From assembly GCF_903652925.1 (NCBI RefSeq), contig NZ_CAHLAR010000007.1, positions 1 through 64,000 of the forward strand: a DNA stretch of 64,000 nucleotides, read 5' to 3'. This document shows, one piece after another, positions 9,821 to 17,574 of this stretch. Source of the stretch: Achromobacter anxifer. Lineage in GTDB: Bacteria; Pseudomonadota; Gammaproteobacteria; Burkholderiales; Burkholderiaceae_B. How positions within the stretch are numbered: position 1 is the first letter of the stretch; every line of letters starts with the position of its first letter. The position numbers and the translations under genes are program-made. The notes under the pieces are model-generated. The model was given only the letters and a program-made list of their open reading frames with translations, did no database searches and was not told the origin of the DNA.

Positions 9821-10325
9821 CGTAAAGCGCCTCGTAGCAGGCCAGCAGCGCGGACGCGATGTATTTTTCGACGGACGACACGGACACGCTCAGCCGCGCC
9901 GCGATCTCGGCGTAGCTCAGCCCGTCCAGCTTGCGCAACAGCAAGGCCATCCGCACCTTCGCCGGCATCCGGTGCAGGATCGCGTCGATTTCCACCAACG
10001 CTTCCAGCACCAGGGCGCGCGCCTCTTCCGAGGGCGCCTGGGCTTCGGGCAAGGCGGCGACCGCGTCCCGGTACGCCGCTTCGATCCGCCGGTGACGGTA
10101 GAGGTCGATCAGCAGGCCGTTGGCGATCTGGGTCAGGTAGCGGCGCGATTCCTCCGGCTGAGGCACCCGACCCGTGGCAAGAACGCGCACATAGGTGTCG
10201 TGCGCCAGGTCCGCGGCGTCGCAGGCATTGCCGCCCAGCCGCTTGCGCAGCCAGCCGCGCAGCCAGCCGTGATGGTCGCCGTAGAACACTTCGATGGGCT
10301 GTGCGGGATTACCGGTGGCGGTCAT
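9807..10325 (-). CDS. FecI-family ECF sigma factor
   Basis: Extracytoplasmic-function sigma factor, 172 residues, normal length for the iron-starvation group. Region 2 (about 12-80) contains DLAHDTYVRVLATG, and region 4 (about 115-165) contains the helix-turn-helix GLSYAEIAARLSVSVSSVEKYI. It directs RNA polymerase to the receptor promoter when released by the FecR-like protein. First gene of a three-gene minus-strand unit (sigma, FecR, receptor). A possible Fur site 46-67 bases upstream of the ATG fits iron control. Confidence 0.92.
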   Translation of the reverse strand: MTATGNPAQPIEVFYGDHHGWLRGWLRKRLGGNACDAADLAHDTYVRVLATGRVPQPEESRRYLTQIANGLLIDLYRHRRIEAAYRDAVAALPEAQAPSEEARALVLEALVEIDAILHRMPAKVRMALLLRKLDGLSYAEIAARLSVSVSSVEKYIASALLACYEALYDAAS

Positions 10326-10370
10326 GGGGAGCAGGCCAGGCTGGGATCGCGGTGCATTTTCATAAATATG

Positions 10371-10392
10371 AAATGCGAATTATTCTTAATAA
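10371..10392 (-). promoter_or_regulatory. Possible Fur box upstream of the FecI-type gene
   Basis: Read on the minus strand, the AT-rich stretch contains AAGAATAATTCGCATTT, which resembles the Fur-box pattern (repeats near NATWAT, ending TCNCATTT) common before iron genes in this family. It lies 46-67 bases before the fecI ATG in otherwise GC-rich DNA. The match was judged by eye. Confidence 0.5.
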
Positions 10393-10557
10393 TAAGTTAC
10401 CCGCGATCCCGGCGGCAAGCGCTGCGGCGTCCCGGGATGCCCGCCGCACCTGGCTGGCGCGGCCTACATCCACACCGTCCCTATGGCTACTCCTTGCACT
10501 GCAGCAAAAATGGTCCACAATCAATCAAACGGATTCCTCACCCACCCCCAGGCTGTC

Positions 10558-11757
10558 ATGGCAAAAATCGTCCTGTTCGAGAACATCCATCCCAGCGCCC
10601 GCGCCGTCTTCGAGGCCGCCGGCTACACCGACATCGTCACGCACGCGTCCGCACTGTCGCCGGCGCAGCTTGGCGAAGCGCTGCGCGGCGCGCAGGTGGC
10701 GGGGATCCGTTCTCGCACGCACCTGGATGCCGCCCTGCTGTCCGCCAACCCCGACCTGCGCGTCGTGGGCTGCTTCTGCATCGGCACCAACCAGGTCGAC
10801 CTGGACACGGCCATGCAGCGCGGCATTCCGGTGTTCAACGCGCCGTTCTCCAACACCCGTTCGGTCGCCGAGCTGGTGCTGGGCGAAGCCATCCTGCTGC
10901 TGCGCCGCATTCCCGAAAAGAACGCACGCGTGCATCTGGGCCATTGGGACAAGAGCGCCGCGGGCGCCTTCGAGACCCGCGGCAAGACGCTGGGAATCGT
11001 GGGCTACGGCAACATCGGCTCGCAGATCAGCACGCTGGCCGAAGGCCTGGGCATGCGCGTCGTCTATCACGACGTCGAAGCCAAGCTGCCGCTGGGCAAT
11101 GCCCGGCCCGCCGCCACGCTGAACGAGCTGCTGGAACAGGCCGACGTGGTGACCCTGCACGTGCCGGGCGGCAAGGCCACCGAGAACATCATGAACGCGG
11201 ACACCATCGCGCGCATGCGGCGCGGCGCCATCCTCATCAACGCCTCGCGCGGCACGGTGGTGGATATCGACGCCCTGCACGCGGCGCTGAAATCCGGCCA
11301 CCTGGCCGGCGCCGCGCTGGACGTGTTCCCGACCGAGCCCAAGGGCGCGGACGAGCCGCTGGCCAGTCCGCTGATCGGCCTGCCCAACGTGATCCTGACG
11401 CCGCACATCGGCGGCAGCACGCAGGAATCGCAAGAGAACATCGGCCGCGAAGTGGCCGAGAAGCTGGTGCGCTTCCTGCAGGCCGGCACCACCAAGGGCG
11501 CGGTCAACTTCCCTGAACTGCCTTATCTGGAACCGGCCGGCGGCACGCGCATCCTGCACGTGCACCGCAACGCCCCGGGCGCGCTGGGCACGCTGGACAA
11601 CCTGATGGCGCAGCACGGCCTGAACATCGTCAGCCAGACCCTGCAGACCCGCGGCCAGATCGGCTACGTGATCACCGACGTGGAAGGCGTGGTGGACGAC
11701 GTCGTGATGTCCACGCTGCGCAGCCATCCGATCACGGTGCGCTGCGACCGGCTGTAG
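10558..11757 (+). CDS. serA: D-3-phosphoglycerate dehydrogenase
   Basis: First enzyme of serine synthesis, oxidising 3-phosphoglycerate with NAD+, 399 residues (E. coli SerA has 410). The NAD-binding motif GIVGYGNIG is at about 146-154. The catalytic Arg is in NASRGTVVDI, and the catalytic His in TPHIGGST. The C-terminal ACT domain (from about 325, RILHVHRNAPGALG) is the serine-sensing regulatory domain of E. coli-type SerA. The ATG at 10558 was chosen for the MAKIVLFENIH start; in-frame codons upstream are not homologous. It stands alone, divergent from the fecI unit. Confidence 0.92.
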   Translation: MAKIVLFENIHPSARAVFEAAGYTDIVTHASALSPAQLGEALRGAQVAGIRSRTHLDAALLSANPDLRVVGCFCIGTNQVDLDTAMQRGIPVFNAPFSNTRSVAELVLGEAILLLRRIPEKNARVHLGHWDKSAAGAFETRGKTLGIVGYGNIGSQISTLAEGLGMRVVYHDVEAKLPLGNARPAATLNELLEQADVVTLHVPGGKATENIMNADTIARMRRGAILINASRGTVVDIDALHAALKSGHLAGAALDVFPTEPKGADEPLASPLIGLPNVILTPHIGGSTQESQENIGREVAEKLVRFLQAGTTKGAVNFPELPYLEPAGGTRILHVHRNAPGALGTLDNLMAQHGLNIVSQTLQTRGQIGYVITDVEGVVDDVVMSTLRSHPITVRCDRL

Positions 11758-11775
11758 ATCAGGGACGCAAGGACG

Positions 11776-11837
11776 AGCGGCGCGTCTGCGCCGCTACGTC
11801 CGCCCCCCCCTCGGGCCATGGCTGCCGCGCCATGGCC
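11776..11837. terminator. Two adjacent hairpins between convergent serA and LysR genes
   Basis: Two perfect inverted repeats sit in the 111-base convergent gap: AGCGGCGC-GTCT-GCGCCGCT at 11776-11795, and GGCCATGGC with GCCATGGCC across a 6-base loop at 11814-11837. Neither has a T run on either strand, so they are probable rather than certain terminators. Confidence 0.45.
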
Positions 11838-11868
11838 GCCCTTCCCCCGCAATTCCCCCCATCCGCGC

Positions 11869-12735
11869 TCAGGGCTCGGCCGCGGCCGCCGCCAGGCACT
11901 CCGCCATCTTCTCCTGCACGCTGCCGGCGTCGAAGGGCAGGCGCCCGATCAGCCCGATCTCCCGGTAAAACGCCGCCTCTTCCAGCGGCAGGAGCCGCAA
12001 GCCGGTCATGTCCAGCCGCCGCAGCTGCGGCAGCAGCGCCACGCCCAGCCCCTGCCGCACCATGTTGGCGATGGCGTCGATTTCGTCCAGTTCCACGGCC
12101 TCGCGCACGGGAATGCGCTGCTTCTTCAGGAACAGGTCCACCACGCGCCCGCCGAACGAAGCGCGGTCGTAGCGGATGAAGGGCTGGGTCGCCAGCAGTT
12201 CGCGCCAGGGCGCGACCGGCATGGCCGCGGGCATGGCCAGCATCACGGGCTCGCGCAGCAGCGGCTGCCAGCCGAGTTCGGGCGGCAGGGCGAAAGGCGG
12301 CTTGATCAGCATGGCCATGTCCACCTCGCCCGCGTCCACCTGCCCCAGCAGCGCCAAGGACACGCCGGGCACGATGCGCACGCGCACGTCGGGATAGACC
12401 GCGCGGAATCCGCCCAGGGCGCGCGCCAGCAGGTCCTGCTGCACCGATGCGATGGCGCCGATGCGCAGCAAACCGCTGACGTGGCCCGCGCCGCCCGCCG
12501 TGATCATGCGCTCGGCCATGGCGACCAGTTCTTCCGCCTGCGGCAGCACTTCGCGGCCATGGGCGTTCAGCACCGCGGCGCGGGCGCTGCGGTCGAACAG
12601 CGGCCCGCCCAGGTAGTCCTCCAGACGCCTGATCTGGGCGCTGACCGCGGACTGGGTCAGCCCCAGCCGGGCGCCGGCGCCGGTAAAGGTGCCATCGCGG
12701 GCTACCGCGATAAAGGTTTTGAACTCTTTGATCAC
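11869..12735 (-). CDS. LysR-family regulator
   Basis: LysR-type transcription factor, 288 residues from a GTG start. The N-terminal helix-turn-helix (about 3-60) contains FIAVARDGTFTGAGARLGLTQSAVSAQI, and the rest is a substrate-binding effector domain. The GTG at 12733-12735 gives the standard short lead before FKTF; a TTG 45 bases upstream is possible but adds an unusual Cys/aromatic lead. It diverges from the VOC-protein gene at 12884 and probably controls it; effector unknown. The start codon sits inside the palindrome TTGATCACGATCAA. Confidence 0.82.
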   Translation of the reverse strand: MIKEFKTFIAVARDGTFTGAGARLGLTQSAVSAQIRRLEDYLGGPLFDRSARAAVLNAHGREVLPQAEELVAMAERMITAGGAGHVSGLLRIGAIASVQQDLLARALGGFRAVYPDVRVRIVPGVSLALLGQVDAGEVDMAMLIKPPFALPPELGWQPLLREPVMLAMPAAMPVAPWRELLATQPFIRYDRASFGGRVVDLFLKKQRIPVREAVELDEIDAIANMVRQGLGVALLPQLRRLDMTGLRLLPLEEAAFYREIGLIGRLPFDAGSVQEKMAECLAAAAAEP

Positions 12736-12741
12736 GATCAA
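12728..12741. promoter_or_regulatory. FNR-like palindrome TTGATCACGATCAA over the LysR start
   Basis: A perfect TTGAT-N4-ATCAA palindrome, the FNR/ANR consensus, covers the GTG start of the LysR gene. It may be a real site or an autoregulatory LysR site, or coincidence in a coding start; the sequence alone cannot decide. Confidence 0.3.
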
Positions 12742-12812
12742 AATTTTCGATGCTAAGTAGCAAAAAATATCGTTTTTCAATCAAAAAAACAATCCCTAAA
12801 CTACCCATCGAT

Positions 12813-12841
12813 GCCAGACCGCCGCGCTTGCGGCGTCTGGC
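12813..12841. other. GC-rich hairpin in the leader of the VOC gene
   Basis: GCCAGA-C-CGCCGC-GCTT-GCGGCG-TCTGGC forms a 12-base-pair stem with one bulged C and a 4-base loop, 43 bases before the VOC start. It is followed after 14 bases by CATTTTTCC. It could be an attenuator or a terminator in the LysR/VOC divergent region. Confidence 0.4.
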
Positions 12842-12883
12842 GATCCGATCGATCATTTTTCCTTGCCTGACCCGGAGCCTTCC

Positions 12884-13315
12884 ATGACCGCTCAAACCAA
12901 CCTGCCGCCGTTCCACCTCGCCTTCCCGGTCCGCGACCTGGCCGAAGCCCGCGCCTTCTATGGCGAAAAACTGGGCTGTCCGGAGGGCCGCAGCTCGCCC
13001 GAATGGATCGACTTCAACTTCTACGGCCACCAGATCGTCGCCCACCTGGCGCCCAGCGAATGCGGCCACAAGGCCACCAGCGCCGTGGATTCGCACAATG
13101 TGCCCGTGCGCCATTTCGGCGCCGTGCTTTCCATGGAACAATGGGAAGCAATGGCGAAGCGTCTGACCGACGCCGGCACCGAATTCGTCATCGAGCCCTA
13201 CATCCGTTTCAAGGGTGAAGTGGGCGAACAAGCCACCATGTTCTTCCTCGATCCGTCGGGCAACGCGCTGGAATTCAAGGCGTTCAAGAACCTGGATTCG
13301 CTGTTCGCCAAGTAA
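12884..13315 (+). CDS. VOC-superfamily (glyoxalase/dioxygenase fold) protein
   Basis: Single-domain vicinal-oxygen-chelate protein, 143 residues. It opens with the family pattern [23 protein letters not shown] and ends with [17 protein letters not shown], whose Glu is a usual metal ligand; His in FHLAFPV is another. Members bind a divalent metal and act as lyases, dioxygenases or binding proteins; the substrate here is not predictable. The ATG at 12884 was preferred over an in-frame ATG at 12863 because it leaves the usual short lead. It is divergent from a LysR gene and lies 18 bases before pxpB, so it may be in the 5-oxoproline operon. Confidence 0.8.
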   Translation: MTAQTNLPPFHLAFPVRDLAEARAFYGEKLGCPEGRSSPEWIDFNFYGHQIVAHLAPSECGHKATSAVDSHNVPVRHFGAVLSMEQWEAMAKRLTDAGTEFVIEPYIRFKGEVGEQATMFFLDPSGNALEFKAFKNLDSLFAK

Positions 13316-13333
13316 TCCGTCTTTACAGGTTTC

Positions 13334-14071
13334 GTGTCGTTGAACGCAATTTCAGAACCTCCTTCTCCGGCCGAAACCTCATGGCGCATCCTGCCCCAGG
13401 GTGACCGCTGCCTGATCGTTTCCTTTGGCGACCAGATCGACGCAGCCGTGGGCAGGACCTGTCTGGCCTCGGCCGGCAAGCTGCGCGATGCGCGGCTTCC
13501 CGGCGTGACCGACGTGGTGCCGTCCTTCGTCGCGGTGGCGGTGCACTACCGTCCCGGCGCCAGCGGCGGCCCCACTTACGCGCAACTCTCCGAACGCATC
13601 AGGCAACTGCTGTCCGAAGGCATCGCCGCGGACGCCCTGGGCGGGCGCGAGATCGACATTCCGGTCTGCTACGGCGGCGAACACGGTCCCGACCTGGCCG
13701 AAGTGGCCGAGGCCGCCGGCCTCACGCCCGATGACGTCATCCGGCTGCACAGCCAGCCCCGCAGCATGGTCTTCATGCTGGGCTTCGCCCCCGGCCACGC
13801 CTACCTGGGCGTGCACGACGAAAGGCTCAACATTCCGCGCCGGCCATCGCCGCGCACCGCCGTGCCGCCCGGCGCGGTCGCGGTAGCCAACCGGCAGACC
13901 GTGATCTACCCGAGCCGCCTACCCGGCGGCTGGAACATCATCGGCGCGACGCCGCTCACCATGTTCGACCCGGCGCGCGAGCCCGCCGCCTTGCTGCAAC
14001 CCGGCGACTCGGTCCGCTTCGTGCCCATCAGCGCCGCGGAGTTCGAGCGCATCCGGGGGGCCCGGACATGA
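13334..14071 (+). CDS. pxpB: 5-oxoprolinase subunit PxpB
   Basis: Subunit B of the prokaryotic ATP-dependent 5-oxoprolinase (formerly KipI/YbgJ, carboxyltransferase domain), 245 residues. Recognisable are VSFGDQIDA near the start, the block HYRPGA and the family signature FMLGFAPGHAYLG followed by PRRPSPRTAVPPGAVA and QTVIYPSRLPGGWNIIGAT. Together with PxpA and PxpC it opens 5-oxoproline to glutamate (family knowledge from E. coli and Bacillus). The start is the GTG at 13334; no ATG is available in frame nearby. The stop overlaps the pxpC start by four bases (ATGA). Confidence 0.9.
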   Translation: MSLNAISEPPSPAETSWRILPQGDRCLIVSFGDQIDAAVGRTCLASAGKLRDARLPGVTDVVPSFVAVAVHYRPGASGGPTYAQLSERIRQLLSEGIAADALGGREIDIPVCYGGEHGPDLAEVAEAAGLTPDDVIRLHSQPRSMVFMLGFAPGHAYLGVHDERLNIPRRPSPRTAVPPGAVAVANRQTVIYPSRLPGGWNIIGATPLTMFDPAREPAALLQPGDSVRFVPISAAEFERIRGART

Positions 14072-15063
14072 GCATCAGCGTGATCAAGCCCGGCATGCTG
14101 TCCAGCTTCCAGGACCGCGGCCGCGAGGGCTACCAGCACCAGGGCATCCCGGCCGCGGGCGCCATGGACGAGCGCGCCCACCGGTTGGCCAACGCGCTGG
14201 CCGGCAACCAGGACGAACACGCCACGCTGGAAATGACCCTGACCGGTCCGACCCTGCGCTTCGACGCGCCGGCCTGTTTCGCGCTGGCGGGCGCCGACCT
14301 CGGCGCCACGCTCAACGGCCAGGACATCCCCCTGCACCGCCCGCTGGTGGCGCGAGCCGGCGACACGCTGGCCTTCGGCGCCAGGCCGGCCATGGGCGTG
14401 CGCGGCTATCTCGCGGTCCACGGCGGCTACGCCCTGCCCCGCGTCATGGGCAGCGAAAGCACCTATCTGCGCAGCGGCTTCGGCGGCTTCCAGGGCCGCG
14501 CGCTGGCCAAGGGCGACCAGATCCCGCTGCGCGCGCCGCTGGCCGCCGGCCGCGACCTGGACGCGCTGCAGGAAGCGCTATGGAACCAGCGCGTCTACCT
14601 GCCCGCGGCGCTGGGCGCCAAACGCCGCGCATCCATCCGCTTCCTGCCCGGCATGCACTGGGATGAATTCTCCGAAGACAGCCGCCAGGCGTTCGGCGGC
14701 GGCGCCGAATTCCGCATCAGCCCGCAGTCCGACCGCATGGGCTACCGCCTGCTGGGTCCGGCGCTATCGATGCGCCAGCCGCGGCAGATGCTGTCGGAAG
14801 CCGCGTGTTTCGGCACTGTGCAGGTGCCCTCGGGCGGTGAAGCCATCATTCTCATGGCCGACCGGCAGACCACCGGCGGCTACCCCAAGATTGCGCAGAT
14901 CGCCACGGTGGACCTGCCCGCCCTGGCGCAATGCGCGCCGGGCCAGACGCTGCGCTTCCAGCTGATCGAACTGGAAGAGGCGCAGCGCCTGGACAGCGAG
15001 CGCGAACGCGCCTTCACGCAATTGCAGGACGCGCTGGCCCCCTTGCGCGCGCTCCTCGCCTAG
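14068..15063 (+). CDS. pxpC: 5-oxoprolinase subunit PxpC
   Basis: Subunit C of 5-oxoprolinase (formerly KipA/YbgK, biotin-dependent carboxyltransferase fold), 331 residues, full length. Family blocks are visible: IKPGMLSSFQDRGREGYQHQG at the start, AMDERAHRLANALAGN, then GVRGYLAVHGGY and near the end the block DRQTTGGYPKIAQI. It acts with PxpB and PxpA in a cytosolic complex. It is joined to pxpB by an ATGA overlap and precedes pxpA by 13 bases, with AAAGGAA as the ribosome site of the latter, so all three are one operon. Confidence 0.92.
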   Translation: MSISVIKPGMLSSFQDRGREGYQHQGIPAAGAMDERAHRLANALAGNQDEHATLEMTLTGPTLRFDAPACFALAGADLGATLNGQDIPLHRPLVARAGDTLAFGARPAMGVRGYLAVHGGYALPRVMGSESTYLRSGFGGFQGRALAKGDQIPLRAPLAAGRDLDALQEALWNQRVYLPAALGAKRRASIRFLPGMHWDEFSEDSRQAFGGGAEFRISPQSDRMGYRLLGPALSMRQPRQMLSEAACFGTVQVPSGGEAIILMADRQTTGGYPKIAQIATVDLPALAQCAPGQTLRFQLIELEEAQRLDSERERAFTQLQDALAPLRALLA

Positions 15064-15076
15064 AAAGGAATTTGCC

Positions 15077-15844
15077 ATGACCACCCGCATCGACATGAAC
15101 TGCGACATGGGCGAAAGCTATGGCGCCTGGACCATGGGCAACGACGCGGCGGTGCTGCAATTCGTCAGCTCCGCCAACATCGCTTGCGGCTTCCACGGCG
15201 GCGACCCCGCCACCATGCGCAAGACCGTCGCTGCCGCGCTAGCGCGCGGCGTGGCGCTGGGCGCGCATCCCAGCCTGCAGGACCTGGCCGGCTTCGGCCG
15301 CCGCGTCATCCAGATCAGCCCCGACGAAGCCTACGACATCGTGGTCTACCAGATCGGCGCGCTGGCCGGCGTGGCCGCCTCGCAAGGCGCGCGGCTGCAT
15401 CACGTGAAGGCGCACGGCGCGCTCTACAACATGGCGGCCAAGGACGAAGGCCTGGCGCGCGCGATCTGCCAGGCCGTCAAGGACGTGGACGCCTCGCTGA
15501 TCCTGTACGGGCTGGCCGGCAGCAAACTGATCGACGCGGCCCGCGCCATCGGCCTGACGGCCGCCAACGAGGTCTTCGCCGACCGCTCCTATCAGGACGA
15601 CGGCTCGCTCACGCCGCGCACGCGCGCGGGCGCCATGATCGAAGACCTGGACCGGGCGGTGGCGCAAGTGGTGCGCATGGTGCGCGAAGGCAAGGTGCGC
15701 TCGGTGGACGGCAAGGACGTGCCGGTGCAGGCGGACACGCTCTGCATCCACGGCGACCAGCCCAATGCCCTGATCTTCGCCGACGGCATCCGCAAGGCGC
15801 TGGAGCAAGCCGGCATCGAAGTGCGCACGCCGCCGCAGGGCTAG
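15077..15844 (+). CDS. pxpA: 5-oxoprolinase subunit PxpA (LamB/YcsF family)
   Basis: Subunit A of 5-oxoprolinase, LamB/YcsF family, 255 residues, full length. Signature stretches are DMNCDMGESYGAW at the N-terminus, SSANIACGFHGGDPATM (about 34-50), GAHPSLQDLAGFGRR and HVKAHGALYNM, all with conserved Asp/His residues of the family's metal-binding hydrolase fold. It ends with DTLCIHGDQPNA. It is the last gene of the pxpB-pxpC-pxpA operon and faces a GntR-type gene that starts outside the operon and could regulate it. Confidence 0.93.
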   Translation: MTTRIDMNCDMGESYGAWTMGNDAAVLQFVSSANIACGFHGGDPATMRKTVAAALARGVALGAHPSLQDLAGFGRRVIQISPDEAYDIVVYQIGALAGVAASQGARLHHVKAHGALYNMAAKDEGLARAICQAVKDVDASLILYGLAGSKLIDAARAIGLTAANEVFADRSYQDDGSLTPRTRAGAMIEDLDRAVAQVVRMVREGKVRSVDGKDVPVQADTLCIHGDQPNALIFADGIRKALEQAGIEVRTPPQG

Positions 15845-15898
15845 GGCGCTGTCGGCACAAACTCAGACCCGGGCTCGGCTTGCCGGAACGCGCCAGGC

Positions 15899-16600
15899 TC
15901 AGCCGCGGCCGTAGCGCAGCGGCGCCTCTTCCGCGTCCTGCAACGCGGCGTTCCTGTAGGCCTCGAGCACGCCCGGCAGCACGTCCGCCAGATAGCTGCG
16001 CGTCACGCTGGCCGCGCGCTCGACGTCGCGCACCGCCAGCGCCTCGATGACGCCGCGGGTGCAGATCTGGATCCCGCTGAAAGGCATCGCCTGCTTGGCC
16101 AGCAGGTAGCGCAGCGGCTCGATCTGTTCGTAGAGTTTGCTGAGCATGCTGGCCAGCGGCGTGTTGCCCGTGCTGCGGGCCGCGGCCAGATAGAACTCGC
16201 AAGCTGCCGCGATCGCGGCCTGCGCATTGCCCATCGCCAGGGCCGCCGCGATGGCGGCGTCGTGGCCGCGCTGTTCGGCCAGCAGCGGCGCCAAATCGTC
16301 GGCCTCTGCCGCCTGGCGCAGGCAATAGGCTTCCAGCTCCGCGCGCAACAGGTACAGATGCCGGATCTGCGCTTCGGTGTAGAGGGTGACCCGGAAGCCC
16401 TTGCGCTGGATGTGCGTGACCAGGCCGCTCAGCTCCAGCAGGCGCAGCGCCTCGCGGATCGGACTGCGGCTCGTGCCGAAACGCTGTTCCAGTTCCTGTT
16501 CGCGCAACGGCTGGCCCGGCCGGATGCTGCCGTCCACGATCAATTCACGGATCTGTTCCTGCAGGAAATATGGAATCGTGGCGGGCGCTTTGACGTCCAA
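15899..16600 (-). CDS. GntR-family regulator (FCD type)
   Basis: Transcription factor of the FadR/FCD branch of GntR, 233 residues. The winged helix (about 5-72) contains IRPGQPLREQELEQRFGTSRSPIREALRLLE split over its usual positions, and an all-helical FCD effector domain follows. The start is a TTG at 16598-16600, chosen because AAGGGGAG lies four bases ahead of it and the product then begins with the usual short lead. It converges on pxpA and is the obvious candidate regulator of the 5-oxoproline genes, though this is inference. Direct repeats upstream may be its operator. Confidence 0.83.
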   Translation of the reverse strand: MDVKAPATIPYFLQEQIRELIVDGSIRPGQPLREQELEQRFGTSRSPIREALRLLELSGLVTHIQRKGFRVTLYTEAQIRHLYLLRAELEAYCLRQAAEADDLAPLLAEQRGHDAAIAAALAMGNAQAAIAAACEFYLAAARSTGNTPLASMLSKLYEQIEPLRYLLAKQAMPFSGIQICTRGVIEALAVRDVERAASVTRSYLADVLPGVLEAYRNAALQDAEEAPLRYGRG

Positions 16601-16638
16601 TCGGCTCCCCTTGTACTGCGCAATGCATGGTATGAGAC

Positions 16639-16666
16639 CTCTTGAAGATACTAGAAATCTCTTGAA
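16639..16666. promoter_or_regulatory. Direct repeat CTCTTGAA, 20 bases apart, before the GntR gene
   Basis: CTCTTGAA occurs at 16639-16646 and again at 16659-16666, exactly 20 bases (two helical turns) apart, in an AT-rich leader 39-66 bases upstream of the TTG start of the GntR gene. The spacing and place suit an operator. No partner sites were confirmed elsewhere. Confidence 0.35.
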
Positions 16667-16712
16667 ACATAAATAAGAAAATTGTTGCAGAGCGGCAGAC
16701 CCCGCGCCGCGC

Positions 16713-17351
16713 TCAGTCCCAGTCATCCCGATAGACGAACTTCGGCATCTGCCAGTTGAAGCGCAGGGCCAGCAGGCGCACCGCCAGGCCCGCGGCCAGC
16801 GCGATCGGCACCGCCGCATTGGCGGACAGGCCCAGGGCCTGCGAGCCCAGGTACAGGCCGCCGGTCACGAAGGACACGCTGGCATAGAGTTCCTTGCGGA
16901 ACAGCAGCGGCACTTCGTTGCACAGCACGTCGCGCAGCACGCCGCCGGCGCAGCCGGTGATCATGCCGCTGATCAGCACCACGGTGACCGGCAGCTGCAT
17001 CAGCTGCGCCACCTGGCACCCGATGACGGTAAACGCCACCAGGCCCAGGGCGTCGGCCAGCAGGAACAGGCTGCGCAGACGCCGCATGACCGGCGCAATC
17101 AGGGCGGTGACGATGGCCGCGCCGGCCGTCATCCACAGATATTCGGGGTGGATCACCCAGGTCAGCGGATAGTGTCCCAGCAGCACGTCGCGCAGCGAAC
17201 CGCCGCCCAGCGCGGTCACGCAGGCGATGATGCAGACCCCCATCCAGTCCATGTCGCGCCGGCCGGCCGACAGCGCCGCGGTCATCGCTTCCGCCACGAT
17301 GGCGACGAGATACAGCGTATGCAGCAGGGTGGGCGAAAGATCCGGGAACAT
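16713..17351 (-). CDS. TRIC-type (UPF0126/YadS) membrane protein
   Basis: Inner-membrane protein of the UPF0126 family, now classed as the bacterial TRIC channel or glycine transporter fold, 212 residues, seven hydrophobic helices. Two internally similar halves each carry the glycine motif: GVCIIACVTALGGGSLRDVLLG near residue 38-59 and SGMITGCAGGVLRDVLCNE near 125-143 (GGG/GGVLRDV). Family members conduct potassium or transport glycine; which applies here is unknown. The ATG at 17349-17351 is followed directly by the first helix. It is divergent from the universal stress gene. Confidence 0.85.
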   Translation of the reverse strand: MFPDLSPTLLHTLYLVAIVAEAMTAALSAGRRDMDWMGVCIIACVTALGGGSLRDVLLGHYPLTWVIHPEYLWMTAGAAIVTALIAPVMRRLRSLFLLADALGLVAFTVIGCQVAQLMQLPVTVVLISGMITGCAGGVLRDVLCNEVPLLFRKELYASVSFVTGGLYLGSQALGLSANAAVPIALAAGLAVRLLALRFNWQMPKFVYRDDWD

Positions 17352-17450
17352 GGGACGCAGGCGAGTTGGACTGGCCCCATTGTATTAAGCCGCCGCGGCG
17401 GCGGACGCCCGTTGCCCGCGCGCGCGTCATCCCTTACGCTGGACGGTGCG

Positions 17451-17464
17451 TTGATATCCATCAA
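17451..17464. promoter_or_regulatory. FNR/ANR box upstream of universal stress gene
   Basis: TTGAT-ATCC-ATCAA is a perfect match to the FNR/ANR consensus TTGAT-N4-ATCAA. Its centre is 41.5 bases before a start point of about 17499 predicted from the -10 hexamer GACAAT at 17487-17492, which is the class II FNR activation geometry. The downstream gene encodes a universal stress protein, a type often controlled by FNR-like regulators under low oxygen. Confidence 0.65.
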
Positions 17465-17574
17465 GTCCCCCTGCGCAAGGCCGCGGGACAATGGTGATAT
17501 GCCCGCGAGGGCGGATCGGCCGGATCGCACGCACGCGGGGAGTCGGCGGCCTGGCCATAACCGGGAGAAAACGT

